64,000 nucleotides of DNA, taken from the NCBI RefSeq assembly GCF_041346925.1, contig NZ_CP166840.1:2227001-2291000 (forward strand), written 5' to 3'. Positions 51,792 to 61,428 of the stretch are shown one piece after another. The translations under genes and the position numbers were made by a program. The notes beneath the pieces are model-generated. The model was not told where the DNA came from. It saw nothing but the letters and a program-made list of their open reading frames with translations, and did not search any database. This DNA is from Agaribacterium sp. ZY112. GTDB lineage: Bacteria > Pseudomonadota > Gammaproteobacteria > Pseudomonadales > Cellvibrionaceae. Every line of letters begins with the position of its first letter. The stretch's first letter is position 1.

Positions 51792-54131
51792 ATGATACGT
51801 CTTCCATCGTGGGCTGCGCCCACCGCTTTGAGCCTTGCGCTTGTCGCTTGTGGTTCAAACGATCCCGCTAATAAAGTCAGTGATCAAGCGATCTACTCTG
51901 AGTCCGCAATCCAAGCTTTTCTTGATGCGCCTGAAAATACTCTTACGCGTTTGATTGATTTTTCTAATGCTGATCAGCGTGATTGGATTAGCACTCGCGA
52001 TGCTCAGGTTGAGTTTGATGCTAAAAGCGGCGACTTAAACATTCGTTTTTCACCCAAGGTGAATACTTCTCAGGTTCGTATTGCACCACCTGAGGGTTGG
52101 GATCTATCGGCTTACCCTAATTACAATTTAGCGTTTGAAGTTGAGAACCTGAGTGATGTTTCTACTCATTTTTATTTGAATAATGAAGATGCTGAAGGTA
52201 AGTATCAAAGCCGTTCGTTAAGTATTCCTGCAGGTTTTAAAGGCACGGTATACATTCCTTTACGCGGGGCGCATGCAGAAACCAATGCAGGTACGTGGGG
52301 TGATTTAGAGCCTTGGCAAACTGAGGAGCGCATGATGGTTTGGCGCTCTTGGCGTGGACCTTATGACTTAAATTCATTGTCAGCGCTGACTTTTGCAAGT
52401 ATCGGTATTCTTGAAGAGCGTGAGCTTCTTATTTCTAATATACGCTTGCGTGCCAACCCTCCTGAGGACCCTATGTGGTTGACCGACATTGTTGATAAAT
52501 TCGGTCAATATGCGTCGGTGGATTACCCAAATAAGATTCATTCGGATCAAGAGCTTAAAGAAGCAACAGAAAAAGAGCTTGCTGAGCTAGCTAAATCTGA
52601 GGGGGTCAAAGATCGTTCTCGTTTTGGTGGTTATAAAGATGGCCCCAAACTCGACGCGACCGGCTATTTCCGTACTCAAAAGGTCGATGGCAAGTGGTGG
52701 ATGGTCGATCCAGACGGCTATTTGTTCTTTTCTCATGGTCCTGCCAATGTGCGTATGGCTAATATGACTACGTTAACAGGGGTCGATTTTAAAGATCCTT
52801 CTGTGCGAGTGATCAATGCTGACGAGACCACCCCTGAAGACTCAATGGGGATCATTAAGGTCTCTGATGAAGTACGTGACACTCGTTATGTTACCAATGT
52901 AATGCGTAACGATATGTTTCAATGGTTGCCAAGTTACGATGATGAGTTGGCCGAGCATTACAGTTATCGCCGCTCTACGCATAAAGGCCCCATTGCTCAC
53001 GGTGAAACCTTTAGCTTCTATCGTGCAAACTTAGAGCGCCGCTACGGTGAGACCGAGCCTGAGTCTTATATACGCAAGTGGGAAGAAGTGACCATGGACC
53101 GTATGAAGGACTGGGGCTTCACCTCTTTTGGTAACTGGGTAGATCCTGCTTTTTATGAGCATGCCAAAGTGCCTTATTTTGCCAACGGTTGGATTATTGG
53201 TGATTTCCAAAAACTCTCTGGTTATAAAAACCACTGGGGTTTAATGCCTGATGCTTATGACCCTTTATTTGCTGAACGCGCGAAGATCACTATCGAGCTG
53301 ATTGCTGAAAACGTAAAAAGCTCACCTTGGTGCGTGGGTATCTTTATTGATAACGAAAAAAGCTGGGGTGAGCGCGAGGGTACGGTTCCTCAGCGTTATG
53401 GTGTGATCTTAGATGCTTTATCAAAAGACAGCTCTAGCCCTGCCAAAGTGGCTTTTACCAAACATCTAAAAGCCAAATACGGCGATATTGCCAAGCTTAA
53501 TAGCGCTTGGGATAGCAAGGTGAGTTCTTGGACGGCCTTTGAAGCGGGTGTTGAATTTGATCAATACAGCGATGCCTTGGTTGCAGATCTTTCAAGAATG
53601 CTTGAGATGCTGGGTGAGCAGTACTTTACTGTCGTACACGATACGCTAGAAAAAACATTGCCTAATCACCTTTATATGGGCGCGCGTATGGCTAACTGGG
53701 GTATGCCGGATGAGATTATTAAGGCTTCTCTAACTTACTCCGATGTATTGAGCTTTAACATTTATGAAGAAGGTATGCAGGATGAGCACTGGGACTTCCT
53801 TGAAGAAGTCGATTTACCGGTTGTGATTGGTGAGTTTCATATTGGTGCTGAAACCGGTACAGGTTTCTTCCAGCCTGGTATCGTTCATGCTGCCGACCAA
53901 CACGATCGTGCGCGCATGTATAAGTTGTACATGGAAAGTGTTTTATCCAAGCCTTTCATGGTGGGCGCTCACTGGTTCCAGTATATGGATGAGCCAGTTA
54001 CAGGCCGTGCCTTTGATGGTGAAAATGCCAATATCGGTTTTGTAACAGTAACGGATGTACCTTATCCTGAACTAATTAAGGCGGTTAAAGAGATCACGAC
54101 CGATCTCTATCCTAAACGCTACGGCAAGTAG
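51792..54131 (+). CDS. GH50 beta-agarase-type lipoprotein (second copy)
   Basis: 779 residues. Lipobox Leu-Val-Ala-Cys (Cys20) after a short signal. N-terminal carbohydrate-binding-like sandwich (~30-230), then the GH50 barrel (RFGGYKDGPKLDATGYFRTQKVDGKWWMVDPDGYLFFSHGPANVRM). Catalytic Glu522 in IDNEKSWG and Glu681 in VIGEFHIG, 159 apart exactly as in the first copy. Many blocks match the protein at 4991, such as NMYLGSR/NHLYMGAR and AHWFQY-D. It should release neoagarobiose. Duplicated or paralogous; length variation is in the N-terminal module. Terminator at 54141. Confidence 0.93.
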   Translation: MIRLPSWAAPTALSLALVACGSNDPANKVSDQAIYSESAIQAFLDAPENTLTRLIDFSNADQRDWISTRDAQVEFDAKSGDLNIRFSPKVNTSQVRIAPPEGWDLSAYPNYNLAFEVENLSDVSTHFYLNNEDAEGKYQSRSLSIPAGFKGTVYIPLRGAHAETNAGTWGDLEPWQTEERMMVWRSWRGPYDLNSLSALTFASIGILEERELLISNIRLRANPPEDPMWLTDIVDKFGQYASVDYPNKIHSDQELKEATEKELAELAKSEGVKDRSRFGGYKDGPKLDATGYFRTQKVDGKWWMVDPDGYLFFSHGPANVRMANMTTLTGVDFKDPSVRVINADETTPEDSMGIIKVSDEVRDTRYVTNVMRNDMFQWLPSYDDELAEHYSYRRSTHKGPIAHGETFSFYRANLERRYGETEPESYIRKWEEVTMDRMKDWGFTSFGNWVDPAFYEHAKVPYFANGWIIGDFQKLSGYKNHWGLMPDAYDPLFAERAKITIELIAENVKSSPWCVGIFIDNEKSWGEREGTVPQRYGVILDALSKDSSSPAKVAFTKHLKAKYGDIAKLNSAWDSKVSSWTAFEAGVEFDQYSDALVADLSRMLEMLGEQYFTVVHDTLEKTLPNHLYMGARMANWGMPDEIIKASLTYSDVLSFNIYEEGMQDEHWDFLEEVDLPVVIGEFHIGAETGTGFFQPGIVHAADQHDRARMYKLYMESVLSKPFMVGAHWFQYMDEPVTGRAFDGENANIGFVTVTDVPYPELIKAVKEITTDLYPKRYGK

Positions 54132-54140
54132 TACTTAGCA

Positions 54141-54173
54141 AGCCAAGGTTGGACTTCCAGCCTTGGCTTTTTT
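54141..54173 (+). terminator. Rho-independent terminator of the second GH50 gene
   Basis: AGCCAAGG and CCTTGGCT frame an extended stem (GGTTGG / CCAGCC) and run into TTTTTT. Confidence 0.9.
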
Positions 54174-54240
54174 GATGCTTCTCTTCTCTTTTTCATTCCT
54201 ACTTAAGTCTGAAAGCGCGTACTTCTCGCGCCATTAATTT

Positions 54241-54254
54241 CTGATCTAGATCAT
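54241..54254. promoter_or_regulatory. FNR-type box before nrdDG
   Basis: CTGATCTAGATCAT holds a perfect TGAT-N4-ATCA core of the FNR consensus TTGAT-N4-ATCAA. It is ~100 bases upstream of nrdD, an anaerobic gene. Confidence 0.75.
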
Positions 54255-54354
54255 ATCTCTCAGTCTTTGCTTTACTATATATCGGTATTGTCGCCCAGCC
54301 AATCACAAGATGTAGTAAATTTGCCCCTGTTTACCAATATCCAGGGAGAGGCCA

Positions 54355-56490
54355 ATGTCAGCTGTAGTCATAAAACGAGATGGGAGCCGCTGCGCATTTA
54401 ACGCAGGGCGGATTGAACAAGCCATCATCAAGGCAATGCAGGCCTGTGGTCGTGTATCTGAGATTGATGCTCAATATATAGCTCGTTCGGTGGAGCTTGC
54501 TTTAAAAGATTGTAAAGAAGTTGGTATTGCTGAAATTCAGTCTCTGGTTGAGCAACAATTGATGCAAAGCTGCTTTAAAGATGCCGCTCGTGCTTATATT
54601 GAATATAGGCACGACCGAGATTTAGTGCGTGAACGCAGTAGTCAACTTGCCCAAGAAATCCAAGGTCTGGTTGATCAGAATAACTCCGAGTTACTGAATG
54701 AGAATGCTAATAAAGACAGCCGTGTTATTCCCACTCAGCGTGATTTATTAGCGGGTATTGTTGCGCGCCATTTTGCTAAAAAGAACTTACTGCCTAAAGC
54801 GGTGGTTGAGGCCCATGATGCCGGTTTTTTACATTATCACGACTTGGATTACGCACCCTTTTTTCCAATGTTTAACTGCATGATTGTCGACTTAGATGGC
54901 ATGCTTAAAAACGGTTTTAAAATGGGCAATGCTGAAATAGAAAGCCCAAAGTCAATTTCTACGGCAACCAGTATTACCGCTCAAATCATTGCTCAGGTGG
55001 CGAGTCATATTTATGGTGGTACTACGATTAATCGTATTGATGAGGTACTCGCACCTTATGTGGATTTATCGTACAAAAAGCATTTAAAAACCGCGCAGCA
55101 ATTTAATATTGCTGAAGCTGAACCTTATGCCAAGCAGCAAGTTGAAAAAGAGTGTTATGACGCCTTCCAAGCTTTAGAGTATGAAATAAACACGTTGCAT
55201 ACCTCTAATGGACAGACACCTTTTGTCACTTTTGGTTTTGGTTTGGGTGAGGGCTGGCAAGAAAAAAGCATTCAGAAAGCGATTTTACAAGTCAGACGTG
55301 CAGGCCTTGGCAAACATAAGAAAACAGCTGTTTTCCCTAAGCTGGTGTTTGCGATTAAAGACGGCTTAAACCTTAATAAGACGGATAAAAACTACGATGT
55401 TAAACAGCTTGCCTTGAAGTGCGCATCAGAGCGAATGTATCCAGATATTCTCAACTACGATCAAGTGGTTGAAGTGACAGGCTCCTTTAAAACTCCGATG
55501 GGTTGCCGCAGTTTTTTAGGAACCTATGAAGAAAATGGTGAGTTGATACACGACGGCCGTAATAACTTAGGCGTAGTTAGCTTAAACTTGCCGCGCTTGG
55601 CATTGCTTGCTAAAGGTAATATGGGGTTATTTAATGAGCTCTTGCAAGGTAATTTGCAAATTGCCTTCCAGGCCCTAATGACTCGCGCCGATCGCTTGCG
55701 CCATGTTAAAGCTAAGGTCGCTCCAATTCTATATACCGAAGGTGCTTGTGGTATTCGTCTAAAACCGGAAGATAATGTTTTTCAGCTGTTTGAAAATGGT
55801 CGTGCTTCCATCTCTTTGGGGTATATCGGTTTAAATGAAGTGTGTAGTGCTTTATTGGGTGGGGATAAGCATGTTTACGACTGCGAAGAGCGCCAAGTAC
55901 TTGCCCATAAAATCGTTGAGACCTTAGCCCAAGCCGTGGCGCGTTGGAAAGAAGAAACCGGTCTTGGTTTTAGCTTGTACGCTACGCCAAGTGAAAACCT
56001 GTGCTCTCGTTTTTGTAAGCTCGATTCTAAAGACTTTGGTTTGATTCCTGGGGTGACAGACAAAGGCTATTACACCAACTCTTTCCATTTGGATGTGCAG
56101 AAAAAAGTAAACCCCTTTGAAAAGCTTGAGTTTGAGCGTGGCTATCCAACCATTAGTAGTGGTGGTTTTATTTGTTATGGTGAATACCCCAACTTGCAGC
56201 ACAATCTTGATGCCTTGGAAGATGTATGGGATTACAGCTATAGCCGAGTGCCTTATTACGGTACGAATACGCCGATTGATGAATGTTATGACTGTGGTTT
56301 TACCGGCGAGTTTGATTGCACCAGTAAAGGCTTCTGTTGCCCAAGTTGTGGTAATCACGACAGCTCACGTGTATCTGTCACTCGTCGTGTTTGTGGCTAT
56401 TTGGGCAGCCCCGATGCAAGGCCTTTTAACGAAGGTAAGCAGGCGGAGGTGGTGCGCCGTGTTAAGCATTTAGAGGAGTCAAGTTTCTAG
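54355..56490 (+). CDS. nrdD: Anaerobic ribonucleoside-triphosphate reductase
   Basis: 711 residues. N-terminal ATP-cone (VVIKRDGSRCAFNAGRIEQAIIKAM), the class III catalytic barrel (FLHYHDLDYAPFFPMFNCMIVDLDGML), and the C-terminal zinc site (CYDCGFTGEFDC...CPSC). The glycyl-radical segment is RRVCGYLG, with the radical on Gly681, the same position as in E. coli NrdD. It makes dNTPs without oxygen after activation by NrdG. FNR box upstream. Ribosome site GGGAGAGG. Confidence 0.97.
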   Translation: MSAVVIKRDGSRCAFNAGRIEQAIIKAMQACGRVSEIDAQYIARSVELALKDCKEVGIAEIQSLVEQQLMQSCFKDAARAYIEYRHDRDLVRERSSQLAQEIQGLVDQNNSELLNENANKDSRVIPTQRDLLAGIVARHFAKKNLLPKAVVEAHDAGFLHYHDLDYAPFFPMFNCMIVDLDGMLKNGFKMGNAEIESPKSISTATSITAQIIAQVASHIYGGTTINRIDEVLAPYVDLSYKKHLKTAQQFNIAEAEPYAKQQVEKECYDAFQALEYEINTLHTSNGQTPFVTFGFGLGEGWQEKSIQKAILQVRRAGLGKHKKTAVFPKLVFAIKDGLNLNKTDKNYDVKQLALKCASERMYPDILNYDQVVEVTGSFKTPMGCRSFLGTYEENGELIHDGRNNLGVVSLNLPRLALLAKGNMGLFNELLQGNLQIAFQALMTRADRLRHVKAKVAPILYTEGACGIRLKPEDNVFQLFENGRASISLGYIGLNEVCSALLGGDKHVYDCEERQVLAHKIVETLAQAVARWKEETGLGFSLYATPSENLCSRFCKLDSKDFGLIPGVTDKGYYTNSFHLDVQKKVNPFEKLEFERGYPTISSGGFICYGEYPNLQHNLDALEDVWDYSYSRVPYYGTNTPIDECYDCGFTGEFDCTSKGFCCPSCGNHDSSRVSVTRRVCGYLGSPDARPFNEGKQAEVVRRVKHLEESSF

Positions 56491-56532
56491 TGAGCAGGTG
56501 GATATGAGAGGGCGAGCTATGGGGGCTGGAAC

Positions 56533-57069
56533 ATGAGGGTGTTAGGCTATCACTCGGTCGATGTGGTTAATGGACCTGGCACTCGTTGTACCTTGTTTGT
56601 ATCGGGCTGTGATCATCGCTGCGGCGGTTGTTTTAATAAAGGCTCTTGGTCTTTTAAGCGTGGTGAGTTATTTAATGAGGCTCATAAACAACTGATTATT
56701 AGTGATCTACAAGACACCCGTATTCGTAGGCGTGGTTTAAGTTTAAGTGGTGGTGACCCTCTGCATCCTGCCAATGTTCCCGCTATTACCGATTTGCTGG
56801 CTGATGTTCGTAAGGCTTGCCCAGATAAAGATATTTGGTGCTGGACCGGTTATGTTCTAGAAGAGCTTAATGAAGAGCAGCGTCAACTGGCGTCAATGCT
56901 CGATGTGTTGGTCGATGGCCGCTTTGAGCAAGCTTTAAAAGACCCAAGTCTTTGGTGGCGTGGCAGCAGTAACCAGCGAATATGGGCCCTAAGTGAGCGC
57001 TACGCCTCGGAGGATTACTGTCTGGTGGCTAAGGACTATGTCGAAAGTGATACCGTTAGAAACAGTTAA
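56533..57069 (+). CDS. nrdG: Anaerobic ribonucleotide reductase activating protein (radical SAM)
   Basis: 178 residues. Radical SAM motif Cys-x3-Cys-x2-Cys (GCDHRCGGC) binds the 4Fe-4S cluster. SLSGGDPL and KDIWCWTGYVLEEL are family landmarks. It generates the Gly681 radical in NrdD. 42 bases after nrdD, same transcript. Confidence 0.96.
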   Translation: MRVLGYHSVDVVNGPGTRCTLFVSGCDHRCGGCFNKGSWSFKRGELFNEAHKQLIISDLQDTRIRRRGLSLSGGDPLHPANVPAITDLLADVRKACPDKDIWCWTGYVLEELNEEQRQLASMLDVLVDGRFEQALKDPSLWWRGSSNQRIWALSERYASEDYCLVAKDYVESDTVRNS

Positions 57070-57584
57070 AAGGAAACTGGGTTTTTATAGCGTTACAGTA
57101 TTAAAAAAATGTAAAAAGTGAGCATTGCTTGTAGTTACTCTCGAAAGTTCGAGGTAGTATAAAGCTGTCTTTGGGGCACCTTGTTTGAACTAGTAGCCCT
57201 ATAAGCGGTCAATAATAATAAGTGTATGGCTTAGCTCGGAAGCCCATACTCAACAGTCGTCCTTATGGAAAGCCGACGAAAGCCTGGAGAACGATTATGA
57301 AGTCTAAGGTTTTTTTCAGTACTCAAGTAGCTCTTTTTTGTGGTGTTTACGGTACTTTGTTGTACTCAGTTGTTGTTTGATGTGTAACAGAAGTATTACC
57401 CCCCCCTAGATAAACGGATCTCAAGGTCATCGGATGACTGCTTTCAGCTATGCTAGAAGCTCATTCTGTCTGACTAGCAGCTTGCTTTTGAGTTTCTTCA
57501 GCTGCCATATTTGTCGCTTCCAATGGCGAAGCCCTTAATATCGACCACACTTAAGAAGATACCCTCGTTACGGTTATTTTCTTT
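57070..57584 (+). other. Long leader region before the TonB receptor with structured-RNA features
   Basis: Around 57222-57256, GTATGGCTT and AAGCCCATAC form a strong hairpin with a one-base bulge. GTCG and CGAC (57256-57286) form a second short stem. Then comes GGAGA before a 27-codon ORF. No known riboswitch consensus was matched by eye. Confidence 0.5.
57297..57380 (+). CDS. Possible 27-residue membrane peptide
   Basis: ATG 57297 follows CTGGAGA at a good distance. The frame gives MKSKVFFSTQ then a hydrophobic stretch (VALFCGVYGTLLYSVVV) and TGA. A single-helix micropeptide or leader peptide is possible. Only its ribosome site and the structured upstream RNA support it. Confidence 0.5.
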   Translation: MKSKVFFSTQVALFCGVYGTLLYSVVV

Positions 57585-59849
57585 GTGTTTACATTTCGCT
57601 TTTGTCTCTCACTTACTCCCCTAGCTATTCTTTTTTTATCCCCCTTGTCTCTAGCAGAGCGTGGGCTTGAAGAAGTTATGGTTAGCACTCAGTTTCGCCA
57701 AGAGCGAAGTCAAAATGTGCCTATTGCGACGACCTTACTGAATAGCAGTGATATCGCACGTTTTGATGTTCACGACAATGACAGCCTCGCTAATATTACC
57801 CCCGGTTTAAGCCATGCTGAGTTTGCTGCAGGGCAGAGTTATATTTCCATGCGTGGCATTTTATCGGTTGATGATGGCCCCGGTATGGATAGCTCGGTTG
57901 TTGTGTTTCAGGATGGCGTCTATATAGGCCGCTTGGGTAATATCGATTTTGATCTCTTTGATATTGAGCGTGTTGAGGTGCTTAGAGGACCGCAGGGCAC
58001 TCTATTTGGTCGTAATGCTATTGGCGGTGCGATTAATATTATTACCGCTAAACCCACTCAAGAAACCGAGTTAAAAGCCCAAGTGAGCGCTGGTAACTAC
58101 GATATTCGTCGCTACGCGGCGGTATTTAGCGGCGCTTTAAGTCAGCAGCTCAGCGCCCGCTTGAGTTTGCACCACCGTGAGCATGCAGGTTTTAGCGACA
58201 ATATTCTGCTTTGGCAGGAAAATCAAAACGAAGACAAAGACAGTCTGCGTGGGCAGCTGGCGTGGCAAGGGCAGAGCCAGTCTTGGCAGCTATCTGCCGA
58301 TTATCTAAAAGACGATAGAGCTGATATGGGGCGTTTCCCTGTTACAGAGAGTGGCTTGGGGTCTTTAGCCCAGTGGCGCTTGTTGGGGGGGCATACCGGT
58401 GGCAGTACTTCCCCGATTAGCGGATATTCTGATCGCAGCGCCAAGGGGCTGAGTTTTAATCATCAGTTTGAGCTCACAGCCTCGAGTCTTGAGAGCATTG
58501 TGGCCTTTAGGCACAGTGAAAGCGATTGGGCAATGGCATCAACGGGTGCGCCAATGTTGCCACATCCTCCTTTCCCCCTTATGGATTTAGACTCTGGTGA
58601 GCTAGGTGGTGATGTGCGCAATTGGATCCTTGAAGATATTCAACAGCTTAGTTTTGAAACTCGCTGGCTTAAAGATGTGAGTGAGCGCCTGCATGTAAGC
58701 TTGGGTTTGTTTTTATTAAATGAAGAGACAGAGCGCGAAGAGCACTACCAGTTAGTTAAAAACACTAGGGTTTTAGGCGAGCAGCTGCTGGGTGATGAGA
58801 TTTCTAAGCAAGGCAATGTGACCGAGAGCCAAGCTTTATATGCACAGGCTCAGTGGCAGCTTAGCGATACATGGAACTTGATTGTGGGAGCCCGCTGGAC
58901 TCAAGACACAAAAAACACTCAATCTATAAGCATAAACTGTGGTGTTGATGATGCTCTTGTTGAGCAAAGTGCTTTGTGTGCAGTTGATTCAGGTTCTTAT
59001 CTTAATTTGATGAGTGATGTATTCGAGGTTGACGCCAAGCAGAAGTGGACAGATATCTCCCCCAAGTTAGTACTGCAATACAGTTCGCTAGAGCAGTGGA
59101 TGGCCTATGCCAGCATAACTAAGGGCTATAAAAGTGGTGGTTTTCCGGGATCGCCTGGCTCCAAACAGGTTGCGCAAACCGCAGTGGATCCTGAGCAGGT
59201 ATGGAGTTATGAATTGGGGGTTAAAAGTGATTTATTTAAAAACAGTCTGCGTTTAAATAGCAGTGTGTTTTATATGGATTATCGAGACTTACAAATAGTT
59301 CGTTTTGGCCCCTCTCCTGAAAATCCAGATTTTGGTAGTTTTACAACAAGTAATATAGGCGTGGCCGATATTTCAGGAGTGGAATTAGAAGCCCAGTGGT
59401 TGCTGAATAAACATATTCGTATAGATGCTAATTACGCTTATTTGCACAGCCGCATTGAGGGCTTGTTAATAGAAACAACACAAGGGCTTGTTGATGCCAG
59501 CGGTTCGCCCTTAAGGCAGGCACCAGAAAACAGCTATAGCTTGGCCCTTAATTATTGGCTGCCATTAAACCCTCGCCTGGGCAGTTTGGATTTTGATCTT
59601 AACTATCAATATGCCGATGCTCAGTTAAGTGATTATGTTAATCAGGATGCCCGTATTGATGAGCTGTCTCAAACCAATGCAAGTGTGAATTGGCGTGAAT
59701 TTCAGCAAAGGTGGAGCCTTTCATTGTGGGCCAGAAATATTGAAAACCAGCGTCGTGTGGCACATAGCTATACGATTGCCGGAGGTGTATTTGGTGTATG
59801 GAGTGACCCTAGAACGCTAGGTCTGACTCTAGGCTGGGCCTTAGATTAA
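57585..59849 (+). CDS. TonB-dependent outer-membrane receptor
   Basis: 754 residues from GTG 57585; the ribosome site is weak, but the signal peptide (LTPLAILFLSPLSLAE) fits this start. Plug domain ~30-145 (EEVMVSTQFRQERSQNVPIATTLL, DVHDNDSLANITPGL, IERVEVLRGPQGTLFGRNAIGGAINIITAKP), then a 22-strand barrel to the end. Sphingomonad-type family. Typical cargoes are sugars, oligosaccharides or siderophores; by neighbourhood, a galactan oligosaccharide is a fair guess. It lies in front of a histidine kinase gene and the gal operon. Confidence 0.92.
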   Translation: MFTFRFCLSLTPLAILFLSPLSLAERGLEEVMVSTQFRQERSQNVPIATTLLNSSDIARFDVHDNDSLANITPGLSHAEFAAGQSYISMRGILSVDDGPGMDSSVVVFQDGVYIGRLGNIDFDLFDIERVEVLRGPQGTLFGRNAIGGAINIITAKPTQETELKAQVSAGNYDIRRYAAVFSGALSQQLSARLSLHHREHAGFSDNILLWQENQNEDKDSLRGQLAWQGQSQSWQLSADYLKDDRADMGRFPVTESGLGSLAQWRLLGGHTGGSTSPISGYSDRSAKGLSFNHQFELTASSLESIVAFRHSESDWAMASTGAPMLPHPPFPLMDLDSGELGGDVRNWILEDIQQLSFETRWLKDVSERLHVSLGLFLLNEETEREEHYQLVKNTRVLGEQLLGDEISKQGNVTESQALYAQAQWQLSDTWNLIVGARWTQDTKNTQSISINCGVDDALVEQSALCAVDSGSYLNLMSDVFEVDAKQKWTDISPKLVLQYSSLEQWMAYASITKGYKSGGFPGSPGSKQVAQTAVDPEQVWSYELGVKSDLFKNSLRLNSSVFYMDYRDLQIVRFGPSPENPDFGSFTTSNIGVADISGVELEAQWLLNKHIRIDANYAYLHSRIEGLLIETTQGLVDASGSPLRQAPENSYSLALNYWLPLNPRLGSLDFDLNYQYADAQLSDYVNQDARIDELSQTNASVNWREFQQRWSLSLWARNIENQRRVAHSYTIAGGVFGVWSDPRTLGLTLGWALD

Positions 59850-59912
59850 GTGATGATATTGAGATGAGATTAAAGCCTAGGTTGAGGTGTAAGCTAACTC
59901 GAGGAGCTACGT

Positions 59913-61319
59913 GTGTTAAGCCCTGATATGGTTAATGTCATTGGCATTACGGCTTATACGCTTGTGCTATTTTTGTTTTTCTGGGTGGTACAGATCCCAG
60001 GTGCCAGTGCGGCTGGGTTTTATTGGATGATCTCAGTTGTTTTTATCTTGTTTGCTCGAATCAATCTCCTCTTTTTTGATGCTTTTTTAGATAAGCTGTT
60101 TGTGCAAAGTTTATATGCAGCCTTTTTAAATTTTGAGAAGCTTTTTCTTATTTTCGGCTTCCTCGTTTTTTTGGGGCTTGAGCGTCTTAAAACCAAGGTG
60201 AAATGGTATCTGGTTTTTTTTACTTTGGTGTTTTCCTGTTTCTTGACTTTATTAAAAGTGTATGGCTACGGTAGTTTGTTTTCTATCTTGTTCTCTCTGT
60301 CTCAAGCCTTTTCTCTGCTTTTGTTGTCGTATCTCTGTCTTAATTTGTGGCTGCAGAGGCGTTCTTATCCATGCTTAGCCGTGTGCTTAATTTTGGTTTT
60401 ATATGCGATACATTGGTCTACTTTTTATTTTGCGTTAAGCAATCCCAATTGGTTGGCCTTTGGTTATCTGTTCGGTAATTTACTGAATGTTATTACCTAT
60501 ATATTTTATTGCTACCTTGAGCTGTATAGCTTTCAAGTTCGTTTGGTTGACTCGGAGCATGAGGCAAGAGCCCTAGCAGAAGAGGCCATGCAAGCGAGTC
60601 AGGCTAAAAGTGATTTTCTAGCCAATATGAGCCATGAGATTCGCACGCCAATGAATGGGGTGCTTGGCATGCTTTCTTTATTGCAGCGAAGCAATTTAGA
60701 TGCAGGACAACAACGTAAAGTAAAAGTCGCATTTGAATCTGGCCAGAGTTTATTGATGATTATTAATGAAATTTTGGATTTTTCTAAGATTGAAGCAGGC
60801 AAGATGGAGCTTGAGCTAGTACCAGTAAAATTGCATGACGAGTTTGATTCTTGTTTGAGTATATTTCAGCCTATGTTAGATAAGAAAGGACTCGATTTTA
60901 TTGTTGATATCGCTACCTTACAAGGAGAACAAGTCTATATCGACAGTACAAGGCTTAGGCAGATTCTAACTAACCTACTCAACAATGCGATCAAGTTTAC
61001 GGATAAGGGCAGTGTCAGTGTTAGGGCTGACCTCGGTGGCGAGGGGGAAGAGCAGTTTTTATTTTGTAAGGTTAGTGATACCGGTATTGGAATTGATAAT
61101 GAAAAAATAGAAAGCTTGTTTGGCGCTTTTCAGCAAGCTGACACATCAACGACTCGGGTTTATGGTGGCACAGGTTTGGGGTTGACGATCTGTAAAAAGC
61201 TATGTGATTTGATGGGCGGAGATATTAAATTAAGCAGTGTTAAAGGCGAGGGAAGTTGTTTTTCATTTTGTATCAGCGCCCCTGCTGTCGAGCCGGAACA
61301 CAAGCTTGGCAAGGATTAA
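59913..61319 (+). CDS. Membrane histidine kinase
   Basis: 468 residues from GTG 59913 (ribosome site GAGGAGC). Seven membrane segments (~1-205) without a recognised sensor domain, then a coiled linker. HisKA with the phospho-site His241 in MSHEIRTPMNG. ATPase domain (QILTNLLNNAIKFTD, VSDTGIGID, GTGLGLTICKKL). No receiver domain, so the partner is encoded elsewhere. The 7TM-type sensor domain suggests a membrane-soluble or periplasmic signal. Follows the TonB receptor by 63 bases. Confidence 0.9.
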   Translation: MLSPDMVNVIGITAYTLVLFLFFWVVQIPGASAAGFYWMISVVFILFARINLLFFDAFLDKLFVQSLYAAFLNFEKLFLIFGFLVFLGLERLKTKVKWYLVFFTLVFSCFLTLLKVYGYGSLFSILFSLSQAFSLLLLSYLCLNLWLQRRSYPCLAVCLILVLYAIHWSTFYFALSNPNWLAFGYLFGNLLNVITYIFYCYLELYSFQVRLVDSEHEARALAEEAMQASQAKSDFLANMSHEIRTPMNGVLGMLSLLQRSNLDAGQQRKVKVAFESGQSLLMIINEILDFSKIEAGKMELELVPVKLHDEFDSCLSIFQPMLDKKGLDFIVDIATLQGEQVYIDSTRLRQILTNLLNNAIKFTDKGSVSVRADLGGEGEEQFLFCKVSDTGIGIDNEKIESLFGAFQQADTSTTRVYGGTGLGLTICKKLCDLMGGDIKLSSVKGEGSCFSFCISAPAVEPEHKLGKD

Positions 61320-61368
61320 TTCAGCTAAGACCAATGTGATGAGAGTGGATAGCACAAGCCTAAATATA

Positions 61369-61405
61369 AAAAGCCCCAGTATTGTAACAATGCTGGGGCT
61401 TTTTT
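61369..61405. terminator. Bidirectional terminator between the kinase gene and galE
   Basis: AAAAGCCCCAG and CTGGGGCTTTT pair around a short loop and extend into T-runs on both strands. Confidence 0.93.
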
Positions 61406-61428
61406 GTTGGCTTTGCTAGCGCAGAGCG

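Noticed and set aside
57222..57296. Possible known riboswitch (c-di-GMP, guanidine, TPP considered)
   Set aside because: The remembered consensus bases of those classes are not present; kept only as an unknown structured leader.
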